A DNA stretch of 64,000 nucleotides from Aquanectria penicillioides (taxonomy: Eukaryota; Ascomycota; Sordariomycetes; Hypocreales; Nectriaceae), in NCBI GenBank assembly GCA_003415625.1, contig PYIU01000004.1:4868897-4932896 (forward strand), in the 5' to 3' direction. Below are positions 25,700-37,093 of the stretch, in pieces. The notes beneath the pieces are model-generated. The model did no database searches. It was given only the letters and a program-made list of their open reading frames with translations, and was not told where the DNA came from. The position numbers and the translations under genes were made by a program. The stretch's first letter is position 1, and every line of letters begins with the position of its first letter.

Positions 25700-27868
25700 G
25701 GCGGGAGACGCGTATCTTGTGGTTAATTCAACGGAGCCCGCTGAAGATTTATTCCAAACTTGATAAAGGAAGCATAGCATTCTTTTAGGATACTAGAACC
25801 TTAAAAATTATTACGATGATGAGCCCCTTGTCCTCTCACTTTTGCACAATTATCTTCTATCATATCAAACTAGCATCTAGTCTTACAACTTTGCCCGCGT
25901 TTCATAAAGCAGTAAGAGCGACGTATTTAAGCTGAAGTCCAGTAGTAAAATCGCTATAAGACGTAAAAGCTTCCTGGGACAAGAATTGCTTCTCGGAATG
26001 TCATAAGCCTTTTTGCGATACAATTCCATTTCCGATGAGTTGTTGAAAAATGAGGCGTGCACATCTTCGTATTGAACTTCCTATTTCGGACTAGCTACTT
26101 TACTGAATCAGGGAATATTTCGTACCACATGCTACCTCAGCATGGTAAACTAAATTTGCCAAGCCTTTTCACTAGAATAGAGATGGATGCACGAAACTGA
26201 GGGATTTCATGGCTAAAGCCACGTCTGCTAGCTTTCATTTGCTATTCGAAATAGAAGATGAGCGAAAGGACGCATAGTCTACGACAACACAGCGAATTGA
26301 AGGCCATGGGAGCTAAACATACACTGTCTCGAGCCTACCTTCCGCCATCACATCTAGCCAATGTATTTCAAACGGATCACCGGCATCTAAGCTATTCATA
26401 TCGTGTGCATCGTCCATTTTTGACCAAACCGCGCCCAGCTACCGTTCGACTTGCCTGAAAGACTTTAACCCAGTACCGGCAGAATTGCTCTAGATTCTTT
26501 TACGGATGGATTCGCGCCACCTCTTGACAATCCTGGGACTCGTATAAACAGAAGTTAGCAGCCTAGTGATCGATCGCTTTTGGTTGCCGAGAGAGGTGTT
26601 GTCGGGAACACTGGGCAAAACACTCCCACATATTATCATGGCCAACGTGGGACTAACGAGAAGGAGAGTATGAAATATATATAAGAACATAAACAAGGAG
26701 ACGAGTATCCCTTTAACCTACCCCACTTTCTGTGGGAGGCTGAGCTGTGTATCGGGCTATAGCGTCGTTTGAATCTTACCTATTGGATCCATGGTCTTAC
26801 ATTGGCGTATCCAATCAATGGCCGTACAAATCCACAATGCTCTACCCTTCTCGTGTAGGATGTCGAAGCGGCACGGACCTCTTGTTAGATCAAGAAAACG
26901 GACGAGGCTAATCCATTGAACAGAACCTGGCGAACGGGTCCTTTTTCTAATTTCAATCCAGCGTCGGCGGCTAAACTCTCCTACCCTAGAGCTGCGCTCT
27001 TTGTTAGCTTTCCCGTTCTCTCCAGATTATTCTCTCTGTATGTATATCGCCCTCCTAATTGGGTCCAAAGGTGGAAGAGCCGGAGGGCACGCGGCCTGAA
27101 ATATGGATTTGATGTGTATGTAAAAAAAAAAAAAAATACGGTACTATGATCCCATATCACACACTGAATAGCTAAGCATGGAGCTGTGTGCCAGGTATGC
27201 ACTTGAACACAAACAATCAAGATTTTAGGTTCGGAAATCATTGTCGGCTTTAACTGCATACTGCATGCAATCACGGAAGTTCGAAAGTGGCATTTCATCC
27301 CCCCTGAATACGATGAACATTGTGCCTAAACTTATTATTGTGGGTTGGTGTAGATCAACATATCTACCAGTCTCCGGGCACGCCGGGCTCCTGGAAATTG
27401 CGGCATAATGCCCAAGCGCTACATGGAGAAGAAGTATTACATACCAGGCCGCATTGAAAAAAGCTCAGGATACCAGCCCAAATGGTCAATCGCCAGGTGA
27501 AACGTCCTCACGAGCACCGACACTTGGCCCCAAAAAGGGGCTCGTCACTGACAACTGGAGCTCCATGACCTGCACCAAAAAGAAAAAGGGCCACCCAAGC
27601 TATCTGTCCAAGCGAACTAACTTCGTCATGGACCCACGAATCATTTCCGCAACGCCCGGCCGCGAAACTTTAATACATAGCTATCGAACTAGCCCCGTTT
27701 CACACAGACGACGTCTTCGCAAGAGTGACAGAAACGCACTAATCCCACCGTACCAATCGGATGGCAACATTGGCCCTGATATATGTCACCTGTTTGCTTG
27801 GATTCTCCCACTTCGGTTGCTAAACCTTATTCTGAGACATGACTGTTAGTAGAGCATCTCTCAAACGC
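25700..27868. other. Intergenic, 2.2 kb without recognisable gene
   Basis: Normal base composition. It contains open frames up to 131 codons (27454-27849), but none has a credible start, domain or splice structure. An A-run lies at about 27122-27136. It may be decayed genic sequence, but I cannot identify a source. Confidence 0.45.
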
Positions 27869-27878
27869 TATATATATA
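27869..27878 (+). promoter_or_regulatory. TATA box of chitinase gene
   Basis: TATATATATA about 90 bp before the chitinase ATG, followed by a CT-rich leader (CTTTCTACTC, TTTCTCTTGATTTC, CTTTCTTCTCC), a typical fungal core-promoter layout. Confidence 0.5.
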
Positions 27879-27967
27879 GATAGGGCGCGCATGCCTTACT
27901 TTTCTAGAATCTTTCTACTCAACATGCTAGCTCTTGTTTCTCTTGATTTCTGTTCTCTTTCTTCTCC

Positions 27968-29431
27968 ATGCCGTTCGTTAACACACTCACGGCCTCGGCT
28001 CTGGCCTTCCTTGGGTTGGCTGCCAATACGGCTGCAGCAACGGTGGCCTCGACGTATCTCGCTGGCTACCATACCGACGAGGGCTTCCCGGTGTCGTCAA
28101 TGCAGTGGAATAAGTACACTGATGCTAAATATGCCTTTGCGTACGTGCATCGAACCCTATCTCTTTAATTCATGTACTGAATTTCGCACAAGAGAAACCT
28201 CTGCGAACGGTAGCCTCGACTTGAGCAAGTCTTCTCCAGAACAGCTTCCCATATTCGTGAATGGAGCAAAGAAGCATGTTTGTAACCTCCCTTGTTCTTG
28301 AGCTTCGCTAGATTTTAACCTGTTCGGTCATAGGGTGTCAAGGCCCTGGTATCAATTGGCGGCTGGACCGGGAGCCGATTCTTCTCGACCAGCGTTGGTT
28401 CAGCTGAAAACCGAACTGCCTTCGTCGAGGCTTGTCTGGACTTGGTTGAAGAGTATGACCTGGACGGCCTTGACTTTGAGTATGCTTCCTTGACATTGGT
28501 GCCACGCCCATATTCTGACAACCGTTTGAACAGCTGGGAGTACCCAAATCGCCAGGGCCTTGGGTGCAACACCATTAATGTCAACGACACTATGAACTTC
28601 CTCTCCTTTCTCCGAGAACTTCGCCAAGAACCTCGAGGAAAGGCACTCACCCTGACTGCTGCTGGCTCCCTCTTTCCATGGTACGACACTACCGGCGTAT
28701 CCTACGCCTCCGGCGAACTCAAGGGCTTTTCCGACGTCCTAGACTACCTCATGATCATGGGTTTCGATGTATACGGTGCTTGGGCTGCAACTGGCGGCCC
28801 TAATGCTCCCCTAGCTTACACTTGCGATAGCAGAAATAACCAGGGTGGCATCACGGAAGGTGTCTCCAAGTGGATTGCAGCCGGCATCCCCGCTGATAAG
28901 ATCGCTCTGGGCGTTCCCGCCTACTCACACGGCTTCTCAGTCAGTGAGAGCAACGCGTTCCCAAATAACGACTCTGTTCTGAATGCGTACCCCCCGCAGA
29001 ACTCATCGCACCGTTTCCAGGGTGGAAAGTGGGACAACGACCCTCCAGTTGATGACTGCGGCAATGCGCAACCTCCCAGTGGAACGTACCAGCTCTGGGG
29101 TTTGATAGAGAAGGGATTTTTGGACACGTGCGGAAATCCAACCAAGAAAGTGTCCTATGGATATAACAACTGCAGCCAGACAGTAAGTTTTATCAAATGG
29201 TGGATTTGGGGAGATCACCAGTGCTCAATTGCTAACTCGCACATCCAGCCATATCTATACAGTAAAGAGGAGAGTATCTGGGTATCTTATGATAATGCTC
29301 AGTCATTCACAGCCAAGGGACAGTACATTGTTCAGGCTGGGCTTGCAGGCTTTGTCATGTTTGAAGCCGGTGGCGACCAAAAGAACATTCTTGTCAATTC
29401 TATCCGAAAGGCGATTGGTCTGAGCAAGTAA
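27968..29431 (+). CDS. Secreted GH18 (class V-type) chitinase, five exons
   Basis: Exons 27968-28140, 28193-28277, 28334-28479, 28534-29182 and 29249-29431 join to a 411-residue protein. Introns of 52, 56, 54 and 66 bp all have GT...AG ends, the last with a perfect GTAAGT and a CTAAC branch site. The N-terminus is a signal peptide (hydrophobic core ALAFLGLAA, likely cleavage after the following Ala-rich stretch). Splicing restores SIGGW (S-x-G-G) and the catalytic DGLDFDWE (D-x-x-D-x-D-x-E), whose Glu is the proton donor. The substrate-floor motif reads MIMGFDVYG. The C-terminal GFVMFEAGGD has Phe where many relatives have Trp. No chitin-binding module is present. It hydrolyses beta-1,4-GlcNAc polymers outside the cell. 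Introns 3 and 4 are multiples of three and stop-free. Confidence 0.92.
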
Positions 29432-30159
29432 TATCGCACCTGCAGCATTGTAAAATAAGCAACTAAGCGCAAGCAAATATTTGCCAGCTAACTTCCCAAT
29501 GAAAATGAACAGTATAGACAGTTTCTTTCAACATCATCCCCACATATCCTTTCTCAGTCCCTCTATTTGTGACCTTGTTAACTTAACCTTGACCAGGGAA
29601 AAAACTAACCCTAGAGGAATGAGAATGTAGCATGAAGATTCACTTTGCCTGGGATGATATAAGTGCATAATAAGTGAGGCTCGTTTTAAATTACATATTT
29701 GGGTAAGTTTATTTCGATTAGTGGACATATAGTACCATGGCCGACATTGCCTTCCTATCTTGAAGCCTTTAATCTGGAGCGATAGGATGAGTCTTTTCAA
29801 ACAATCAGCCTTATGTACATACTATTGTGCTTAGACATATTTGTGCAGAAGAGTTAGGTAGTGCAGTCCCCATCTCGGAAGTGACTCATCACTCAACCTT
29901 CGAGTGCATCAGCGCAGCTACAATTCGAACAGCAAATCTTGAGGTATAATAAAAACGAAATTAATATGGGATTTCCTTCTGTCCTGAAATTTAAAATTGT
30001 GTTGAGAATGAGCAACTACTTTATCAATCCATCGTCTAAATTTGAATATTCAGCAAGATAAGTTCAAAAGTCCATTTCAGAATCGTAAGAACTGATAGTA
30101 TGCCAAAAGTTACAATTTGCCAAGGTATCGTCTTGCTGTTCTTCCTGTCCTTCGACATA
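29432..30159. other. Intergenic, nothing recognised
   Basis: Presumably the 3' untranslated region of the chitinase plus spacer. An open frame of 88 codons on the minus strand (29534-29800) has no recognisable features. Confidence 0.4.
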
Positions 30160-31860
30160 TTAGACTTTTTGTTGCCAAACGATTAGTAAGTCCAACACAC
30201 TTTGGATTGTCCGCGACGCCCTAGAAAGGAGTACCAAATTCGCAATCTGAGTATGCATACAGGCTCCCTTCTCAATCTCTAACGTGAGGACACTAAGATT
30301 TTGCACCAGTTTGGGGACAAGGTAGGCAGAAGAACCCATCGCGGAACCCTTTAGTAAAGCGAGGCACATGATACCTGCGGCAGGAAGACCGAATTGAACC
30401 GCCTAGCCATCAATCGCATTAGACGGAGCGCTCCTAGGGATCCAATCAAAAACATGCCTTCCAAGTAAGGGATGTGCCAGAGTTTACTAAACAATCACGA
30501 AGTATTATCAACTCTATTATATGAATGATTCAACATTTGGTTGGCGATAGTTAAGATTGCTTCGTCGGTGCGGACATTCTTCGGTGTCGGAAAATCTCAA
30601 GAAGGAATAAAGTAGGTAGATAATCTCGTCTGGCAGTGATAATAAGATCTCTTTGGAAAGGGCTTTTGTTGCATTCTTTGAAGCTCGTACTCAGCTCAAA
30701 GCCTAGGGGCATAGAATCTTACTGCGTGTCTATTTTTTTTTAGATGGAACTGATGCAGCGACGACTAGTAGCGTAGCCTAACAGTTAATCGGTAGCTTTG
30801 AGTCACACGCCAAGCCTCGGCCAAGGTACACGAATCTTCAGGTTTGCAGGAAAGCAGCAATATCTGTTCCTTTAAATGTGCGAAAAGAGCAGCACATCGT
30901 GTATCGGAAATATATGTTGTATCCTCTGTGCCCTCCAATGTCGCTTCATAAACCGTGCGTAGGTCACAATAACACCAAGCTTCTGACAGCTTACTCTGTA
31001 TTTGAAAATTGCAGTATTCGATGACCATTCGTGGCGGTCGCCCAAAGAAAATTGCCAGGATTTTGCCCAAGGTATACATCCGGGCGAAACAAGCTTTCCT
31101 TGGATCGCAAATAAAGGATGGTACTTGGTTTGTCCCGTCATCTAAATTCTCGTGATACCCCCAAGCGAATAAGGAGCTTGTGACATGGGAATGGTCAGCT
31201 GAGTGAGACAAACTTGGTGAATATACGTACTCGAATCTCCATCAACCTGAGAATGCACAATGGGATTTTCGTACTGCAAGACGAGTTGTACGTTGTTTAA
31301 GGAATCGAGGGATAACCAAGCATTTAAATAGCCGTCACCTAGGAAGGACAAGTTTTTGACAAGTACTCTGCGCTGGTTTTCATTGTGATAAAGAGTTGGA
31401 AAGGAGATGTCCACACATGCTCTGGTTGCTGCCGCAAGAAAAATTCCGATTGTCTCTCAACGTAGCTAGCCATCGACTATTTGCGCCACGAACTCGTTGG
31501 GATGCAAGGCGGGGAGAGTTCAATCGCTCGCCTGCTGTTCGTGAATAGCATGTCGGCGTGGCGTAGAATTTGCTGAGTGGCATTCTCCGTTCTGTCAACG
31601 AGAGGTTTCAAGGTTCTGTAGAATTCTAGTTTGGCTTCAGAGCAGCAGCACACAAGTGGTTCAGCCAATGGTAGATTGACACCTCTCTTGAGCTAGATGC
31701 AAACCAGCTGATATAGGTTAGGAATATGTTGCTTGCTAAGCTGCGTCAGAGTATCAATGGCACTGCTAGACTCAGCCCAATCCTCAAGCAAATCCTCCGA
31801 AGAAGGCTAATTAATTATGGAAGCATCCATGTCTTCCTTGTGAGCAGAGAGGGTAGACGT
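30160..31860 (-). pseudogene. Fungal-specific transcription factor (PF04082-type) remnant
   Basis: Read on the minus strand in pieces. The segment 31414-31210 has LNNVQLVLQYENPIVHSQ. After a jump of about 32 bp (too short for a normal intron) it continues as SSLFAWGYHEN and then ILAIFFGRPPRMVIEYCN at about 31.1-31.0 kb, the G-R-P-P core of the fungal transcription-factor domain. The piece at 30369-30160 (LVQNLSVLTLEIEKG...SRATRT-like) matches the C-terminal part of such proteins. Stops and frame changes break it throughout, including a TAG where Gln is expected near 31.81 kb. No Zn2Cys6 motif was found upstream, so the DNA-binding end is lost or was never here. It faces the broken aminotransferase gene. 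Confidence 0.65.
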
Positions 31861-32232
31861 GGCGTGTGATATCTGACTCAATATGGTCGTGTGACTGGAT
31901 GCCCCTCAAAACGCCGTGCCCGGCCCTAGTACCCTTACACATAGAGACCTACAGAGCTAAGCTCCGCTGGATCCTGTAAATCCATTACTGTTGTCGCGAG
32001 AGTTGAGAGTCAAGAGGCGCTTTGAAAGGCGCTTGCCGTAACATATGAAATGACTAGGAAAAATGAGATGAGCAATCTCTATAATGACTTTCAGTCATAT
32101 GTGCTCACGGTTATAGTTTTATCTGGGTTCGTTTTTGCCGTGACTCCTGGTTCAATTTTATGGGTCCAAACAGAATCACGGACTTGTATACTCACTTCTT
32201 CCACATTCATTTCTCCATCTCATGCCACTAAG

Positions 32233-33282
32233 ATGATCACCACGGCACTTCCTTCCAAGGAACCTGCACCGAAGCCTCTCGATGCATCCTTGCTTTCATA
32301 CGCCTAAAGCCAAACCCCTCGTCTGGTACCTAATGAGGAGATAGTAAATGCAAGTGATGAGTCTATCTGTACCGACTATTGATCGTCACGAGGTGGAAGT
32401 ATGGTATTGGTTGGTCAGCTCCAGAAATTAAGCCGTACGGCCACCTACAGCTTGCACCTAGCATCATGCCTGCATTGTGCTACAGAGTGCTTTGAAGGCA
32501 TGAAGGTATATCGAGACTACGATGGCAAACTTCGCCTATTCCTACAGGAAAACACTGCCGCTCGAACGTGAATCTCTGCAAGCCGCATCTCTTTGCCAAC
32601 GTTTAAGCCGTCGGAACTCGAGAAACTGATTGCTGCTCTGGTTTCAGTCGATGCATCCAAGTAGCTTCCAAACAGCCAACCTAGAAGTTTTCTGTACCTG
32701 CGTCCAACGATGTTTGGTACTCATCCTCAATTTGGTGTCCAGGCACCAAAAGCAGCAATGTTTTACATTGGAATGGCATACATGGGTCGGCTCAATAGGA
32801 TCCCAGGCGGGCTACGGATTCTCACTTCTCCTAATTACATGGTCCGTTCGTCGACTGACGGCTTCGGTTATGCGAAAATCGGCTCAAATCGGCTCCTATC
32901 ATGCCCCATCGGTTTTGGCATTAAAGGAATCCTGGAAAAGAGGGTTCCATCGGTTTCATCAGATACTCTGGCTCTATGGCGGTCAAGGCGAATGCACAGA
33001 AGTGGGTGGGTACAATTTCTTTGTCGTCTAGGTGCCAAAAGATGGCCAAAGGAATTGATCACGGCTCCTTTGCACGACAAGCTCCTTTTGGACGGCGTCA
33101 CGCGAAAAAGTTGTCTGGATCAAGCGCAATCCCGTCTTACAAAGGACTTGGTCGTTACGGAGCGCAAGTTTACGATCGATGAGCTTTTCGAAACTGCTGC
33201 TGACGATCGACTAATTGAATCCTTTGTGTCAGGCACGGCAGCAAGTTGTACTCAATATGACTATTCCGGTACACACTTTTAA
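32233..33282 (+). pseudogene. Branched-chain amino-acid aminotransferase remnant
   Basis: Starts at a plausible ATG with MITTALPSKEPAPKPLDASL, typical of fungal BCATs, and runs into a stop after 24 codons. Further recognisable pieces lie in changing frames: IKPYG-like (about 32.43 kb), ATECFEGMKVYRDYDGKLRL (about 32.48 kb), LPTFKPSELEKLI (about 32.6 kb), RPTMFGTHPQFGVQAPK (32.70 kb), DGFGYAKIGSN (32.86 kb, containing the PLP lysine), HQILWLYGGQGECTEVGG (32.96 kb), ELITAPLHDKLLLDGVTRKS (33.05 kb) and DLVVTERKFTIDE (33.15 kb). At least four frameshifts and several stops; the C-terminal end is unreadable. Intact enzymes transaminate Leu, Ile and Val. Confidence 0.85.
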
Positions 33283-34158
33283 CAAGTTATAGTACTCGAT
33301 TACCCCGATTCCGGAGATTCAACATAGGGAGTTTGCGATCAAACCCCCAATAGGTGACCAAAACTTGGGTGGCTATATTGAATACTGTTTCCAGTCACAT
33401 CTTGCAAAATGTTCCGCTAAGGTGGGGCTGCCTTGTCATCGTATCAATACGAGGATTGTCAGTGGCTGATTTGGCACAGTTTCCCACAATTCATCGTGTT
33501 TTTCTGACTAGGAATAGAGGTGCCGATCCCGTCTCGGAGATGCACGTCGGCTGTTCCTCGTAGCTCCCGAAAAACCCTTTTGAGCAAATGGGAAATTGAA
33601 GCAGTCGCCCAAAGGTCACAAATTTCTCATTCTACTCGCGGCTGAAGCCAATGTTTTCTCACCACCACCGTCATTTCCAGGCGTCATCTATACGGAGCCG
33701 ATGACTAACTCCCGACGGCGAATGGGTTATCGTAGCAAAAAGCCATAAAGCTACTTGTGTCGGTGCCGTGGATATAACGCCGGTGACAGAAATCGAGTCA
33801 TGTAGATGCCCCGCTATCGTCTCAAGCTAGGTAGGTTAGAGAAAGGCAAGCTCCGAACCAATTTGCCGCCATCTCCACCTACAACGCCTCAAGCTACGGA
33901 TTGGGGCTTGTCTGGGCTCACGTTGCAGCACCTCGGACGTCTGCGGCCAGAAGCACAACGAAATTTCCTGTTCAGTGCGCCAATCTAGTTTCTTTGCATT
34001 TAAATTCCGACTTGCTCCATAGCCTATGGTTGCATTATTGGATTACCTCAAGTATCCTATCACTACTCTTCCTTCACTTTTTTATCGTTGAGATCGTACT
34101 TTTTATTCTGCCCTTGGACCATTTATTCGGGTGATTGCAATTTCGTCCTTCAGTCACC
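33283..34158. other. Decayed or intergenic sequence before the ammonia-lyase gene
   Basis: A protein-like stretch at about 33.35-33.46 kb (GDQNLGGYIEYCFQSHLAK) and another at 33.72-33.81 kb (EWVIVAKSHKAT) suggest further gene debris that I do not recognise. The last 150 bp should be the promoter of the ammonia-lyase. No clear TATA box was seen. Confidence 0.35.
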
Positions 34159-35442
34159 ATGAACTATTCACATTACCACAATGATGAGCGTTTTACTAAG
34201 GCCAGTGAGCTGAAAGCAGCCGCTTGTGTTCAAAATCTCTCAAATTGGGCAACCGCAATCGAAGAGATTCGCACTTGGCCGGAGTATGAGCCCCAACCGC
34301 TGCGGACGTTGCCAAATTTTGCCCTGCAGATGGGCATCAAGAGCCTTTTCCTCAAGGATGAGAGCAAGCGATTTGGCACGGATCTGGGATCATTCAAGGC
34401 TCTAGGAGCACCATATGCCATTTACAGAATCCTGGTTGATGCGGTATATTCGCAGACCGGCGTCTGGCCTACCTCCTCTGAACTTCGATCAGCCAAGTAC
34501 CGCGACATCACACAGCATGTAACGGTCTGCGTGGCTACAGACGGTAACCAGGGGAGGGGTCTTGCTTATGGAGCGAAGGTTTTCGGATGTCGATGTGTCG
34601 ATTATATTCACAGCCATGTGAGCGCTGGACGCGCCAATAGGATGAAGGACCTAGGTGCTATTGTTATTCGAATTGACGGCGAATATGAGGCGTCTGTCGA
34701 GAGAGCTAAAGAGGATGCTCGTATGAACAACTGGCATTTTGTCAGCAGCACATCTTGGAGTGATTTCGACAATGGAATTCCGCAGGATGTTATGAATGCC
34801 TATATGGTCGTTGTTGAAGAAGCACTTTCTGCAATTCCGGAAGTCGCAGAAACCACCCATGTTATTGCCTGTGGTGGCGTTGGAAGTATCGCAGCAGCCA
34901 TTTTCTTGGGCTTTATTACTCGGTTACAAGAGATAGAGAAGGCTAGGGGTCAAGGGTCGATCGCAATCCCGCGCTTCATTGTAGTTGAACCTTCTGAAGC
35001 AGATTGTCTACTTCAAAGCGCCAAAAAGGGAGAAATGACTCAGTCAGAAGGAACCCTCCGGACACTAATGGCTGGGCTGGCTTGCCGGGGCCCTTCTCCA
35101 GCAGCTTGGAAGATCTTGTCCTGGCTCGCCAGCGATTTTATCGCCGTGCCGGACTCCGTTGCCGTTGGTGGTATGAAGGAGTTGGCCAATGGACAAGCTG
35201 GTGACATACCTGTCGTCTGTGGAGAGTCTTCTGCTGCGACAATGGGTGTCATGCTTGAAGCCAGCGAGCAACCCCAGATTTTCGAGAAACTCGGCTTTAA
35301 TGATAAGAGCCAGGTCGTACTATTTGGGCTAGAGGGCGCGACAGATCCTGATATATACGAGAGCCTTGTCGGCATGACCCCTACACAGGTTTTCGAAGCT
35401 CAAGCTCGCTTCTCAAGTCAAGCAGCTCATATATTAGGATAG
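34159..35442 (+). CDS. Diaminopropionate ammonia-lyase (PLP, fold type II)
   Basis: An intact 427-residue protein without introns. The start is the ATG at 34159 (GTCACCATGAAC); eight further open codons upstream lack an ATG. The PLP lysine is Lys80 within KDESKRFG...LGSFKALGAPYA. The substrate-carboxylate loop reads ATDGNQGRGLAYGA (residues 127-140), and the phosphate-binding loop ACGGVGS is at 237-243. The VCGESSAATMG segment near the C-terminus is also typical of this family (compare bacterial YgeX/DpaL, about 400 residues). It eliminates ammonia from 2,3-diaminopropionate through 2-aminoacrylate to pyruvate. Serine/threonine-dehydratase-like activity is an alternative. It is cytosolic. It lies among broken amino-acid genes and 3 kb from a damaged RidA gene. 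Confidence 0.88.
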   Translation: MNYSHYHNDERFTKASELKAAACVQNLSNWATAIEEIRTWPEYEPQPLRTLPNFALQMGIKSLFLKDESKRFGTDLGSFKALGAPYAIYRILVDAVYSQTGVWPTSSELRSAKYRDITQHVTVCVATDGNQGRGLAYGAKVFGCRCVDYIHSHVSAGRANRMKDLGAIVIRIDGEYEASVERAKEDARMNNWHFVSSTSWSDFDNGIPQDVMNAYMVVVEEALSAIPEVAETTHVIACGGVGSIAAAIFLGFITRLQEIEKARGQGSIAIPRFIVVEPSEADCLLQSAKKGEMTQSEGTLRTLMAGLACRGPSPAAWKILSWLASDFIAVPDSVAVGGMKELANGQAGDIPVVCGESSAATMGVMLEASEQPQIFEKLGFNDKSQVVLFGLEGATDPDIYESLVGMTPTQVFEAQARFSSQAAHILG

Positions 35443-35717
35443 GTAGTCGTATTTCCAGGTAGAAGTAGCATCTTGATCTTGTCAGAGATAATTGATGTGG
35501 TTGTGGTGTGCTGGTCGTTCCTCCATCTAGTTCCGTATTTGTAGAAGGCCCACACAAATTACGAGTGCATCAATAACAAAATAGATCTAACCCACTCTTG
35601 CACCTGTCACATATATTCAAATTTATTCAAGCTCCCTCCGTCCCGCCCCACCCAACATAATTGAAGCGTAACCGGAAAGTTCTCGTTGCTGGGCTGGCTC
35701 AAGTACTGCAGGTGTCA
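35443..35717. other. 3' region between convergent genes
   Basis: The end of the ammonia-lyase gene and the end of the permease remnant converge here. Nothing else recognised. Confidence 0.4.
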
Positions 35718-36155
35718 TCATGTATCAATACTTATACTGTTCACTACGGTATTATCAAACACGTCAGTAGATTCGGTGGTTTCTCTGAGCATGTTTACAG
35801 TAAATCCGGCGTAGATTAGGAGCCATGCGGCTATCTCACCAAGCGCAGCCACTACCGAGAAGATAACGAAGCCAATAATAGTGTATGAAATAAAGACAAA
35901 ACCTGGGCCTGTTTGGGCCAAGGCCTTGCCAGTACCAATGATGAGCCTAGTGCCAGTTGTACCACCAATAGCAATCATGTTGATATGTCGAGCCTTCAGT
36001 CCGCGTTGCAACGAAGTCCCCGGTCTGATCTTGAAACCACGAGAGTGTGTCGGTTGGTCATCTACGACTTGACCGGCGGATAAACTGCCTTTATATCCGC
36101 CTTTCCTCTCGGTATCTTGCTTGGAAGATATGTCCCTAGGTAAGCCTCCCTTCAT
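35718..36155 (-). pseudogene. Amino-acid permease (YAT type), N-terminal remnant
   Basis: The N-terminal cytosolic tail ends in LQRGLKARHINMIAIGG, the hallmark entry into transmembrane segment 1 of fungal amino-acid permeases. It is followed by TTGTRLIIGTG (relatives have G for the Arg), then membrane segments 1-2 and the GEIAAW motif. After AGFT the similarity fades and a stop follows, giving only 146 residues of an expected 500-550. No further permease sequence was found nearby, so ten membrane segments are missing. The ATG at 36155 is taken as the original start. Intact homologues are proton-coupled amino-acid importers of the plasma membrane. Confidence 0.75.
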
Positions 36156-37093
36156 TGCATGGAGTTGTCGTTGTCCCGACGTGAACAATGGGAAATAGAG
36201 AAAGTCAAATGATGAAGGAGGTTAAAAGATGTATTGATGATCCAGAAAATCGAGGTCATGATCCCAAGATATGTCAACGGATACATCCATGATTTAGAAA
36301 CAGCCCCCACCAAAGATAAGCCACCCCGCGTCGGGAGATGAACCGGCCTATTACCCCAGATATGCCAAAACCTGGTCAAAGAATCTGCAATCTAGGATTA
36401 CGGTGGGGGGCTTGTTCTCATCCCAGTTGAGAAGCTGATAAGGGTATTCGGCCGCTTTCTCCTGACACCGACCAGTGGTCTCGGTGAGTTATCTTGGTGG
36501 CTGGGGCTCCACTGGTTGTCTGAGCATCCCCAACTACGCCACACTTTACAAATTCACTTAGCCAACAACATAATCCAGAACTATCAAAAATTGGCCACCG
36601 TATCAACTGGTGTGACTTCAGTCAAGTTCTTGAGTATCTATCCCTCAGCCGAGTTTCTACAATAGCAAGGCCGTCTAGGGTGCTCTGATCCCTATATTGA
36701 ACCATGGCAACTCAGCAAAAACTGAAGGTACCCCCTTGCTGAAATAATTGGTGCTTTAGGTTCTGTACTTTCAACACCCCATTGTTGTTATCGAACGAAG
36801 GATCAGTGGATTGGAGTGCGTGGATTGGCGGGGCGAGAACCCAACAACGCGAGAGTTTACATTAATCAGAGATGTTGAGACGGAATTTCCAACCATCCTG
36901 CCCTTATAATACCCTCGCATTGGAGGCCAACTGTGTTGACTCGAAAAGTATACAGACCCTGGGCATGCCTGGGCCATTTGCATAGACATCCCCCTTTGCA
37001 CGTCACCACGGTGCTCAACATCGCAGACACATCGGATCTGCAGCTCGCAATGCGATATCAGATGAAAGCAAGCGCCACGACTCTCCGATGCAA
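36156..37093. other. Intergenic, no gene recognised
   Basis: Lies between the divergently read permease and SGNH remnants. Minus-strand open frames of 62-76 codons have no recognisable features. Confidence 0.4.

Noticed and set aside
27454..27849. 131-codon plus-strand open frame
   Set aside because: Composition and lack of any motif or splice structure suggest chance; it lies in the chitinase upstream region.
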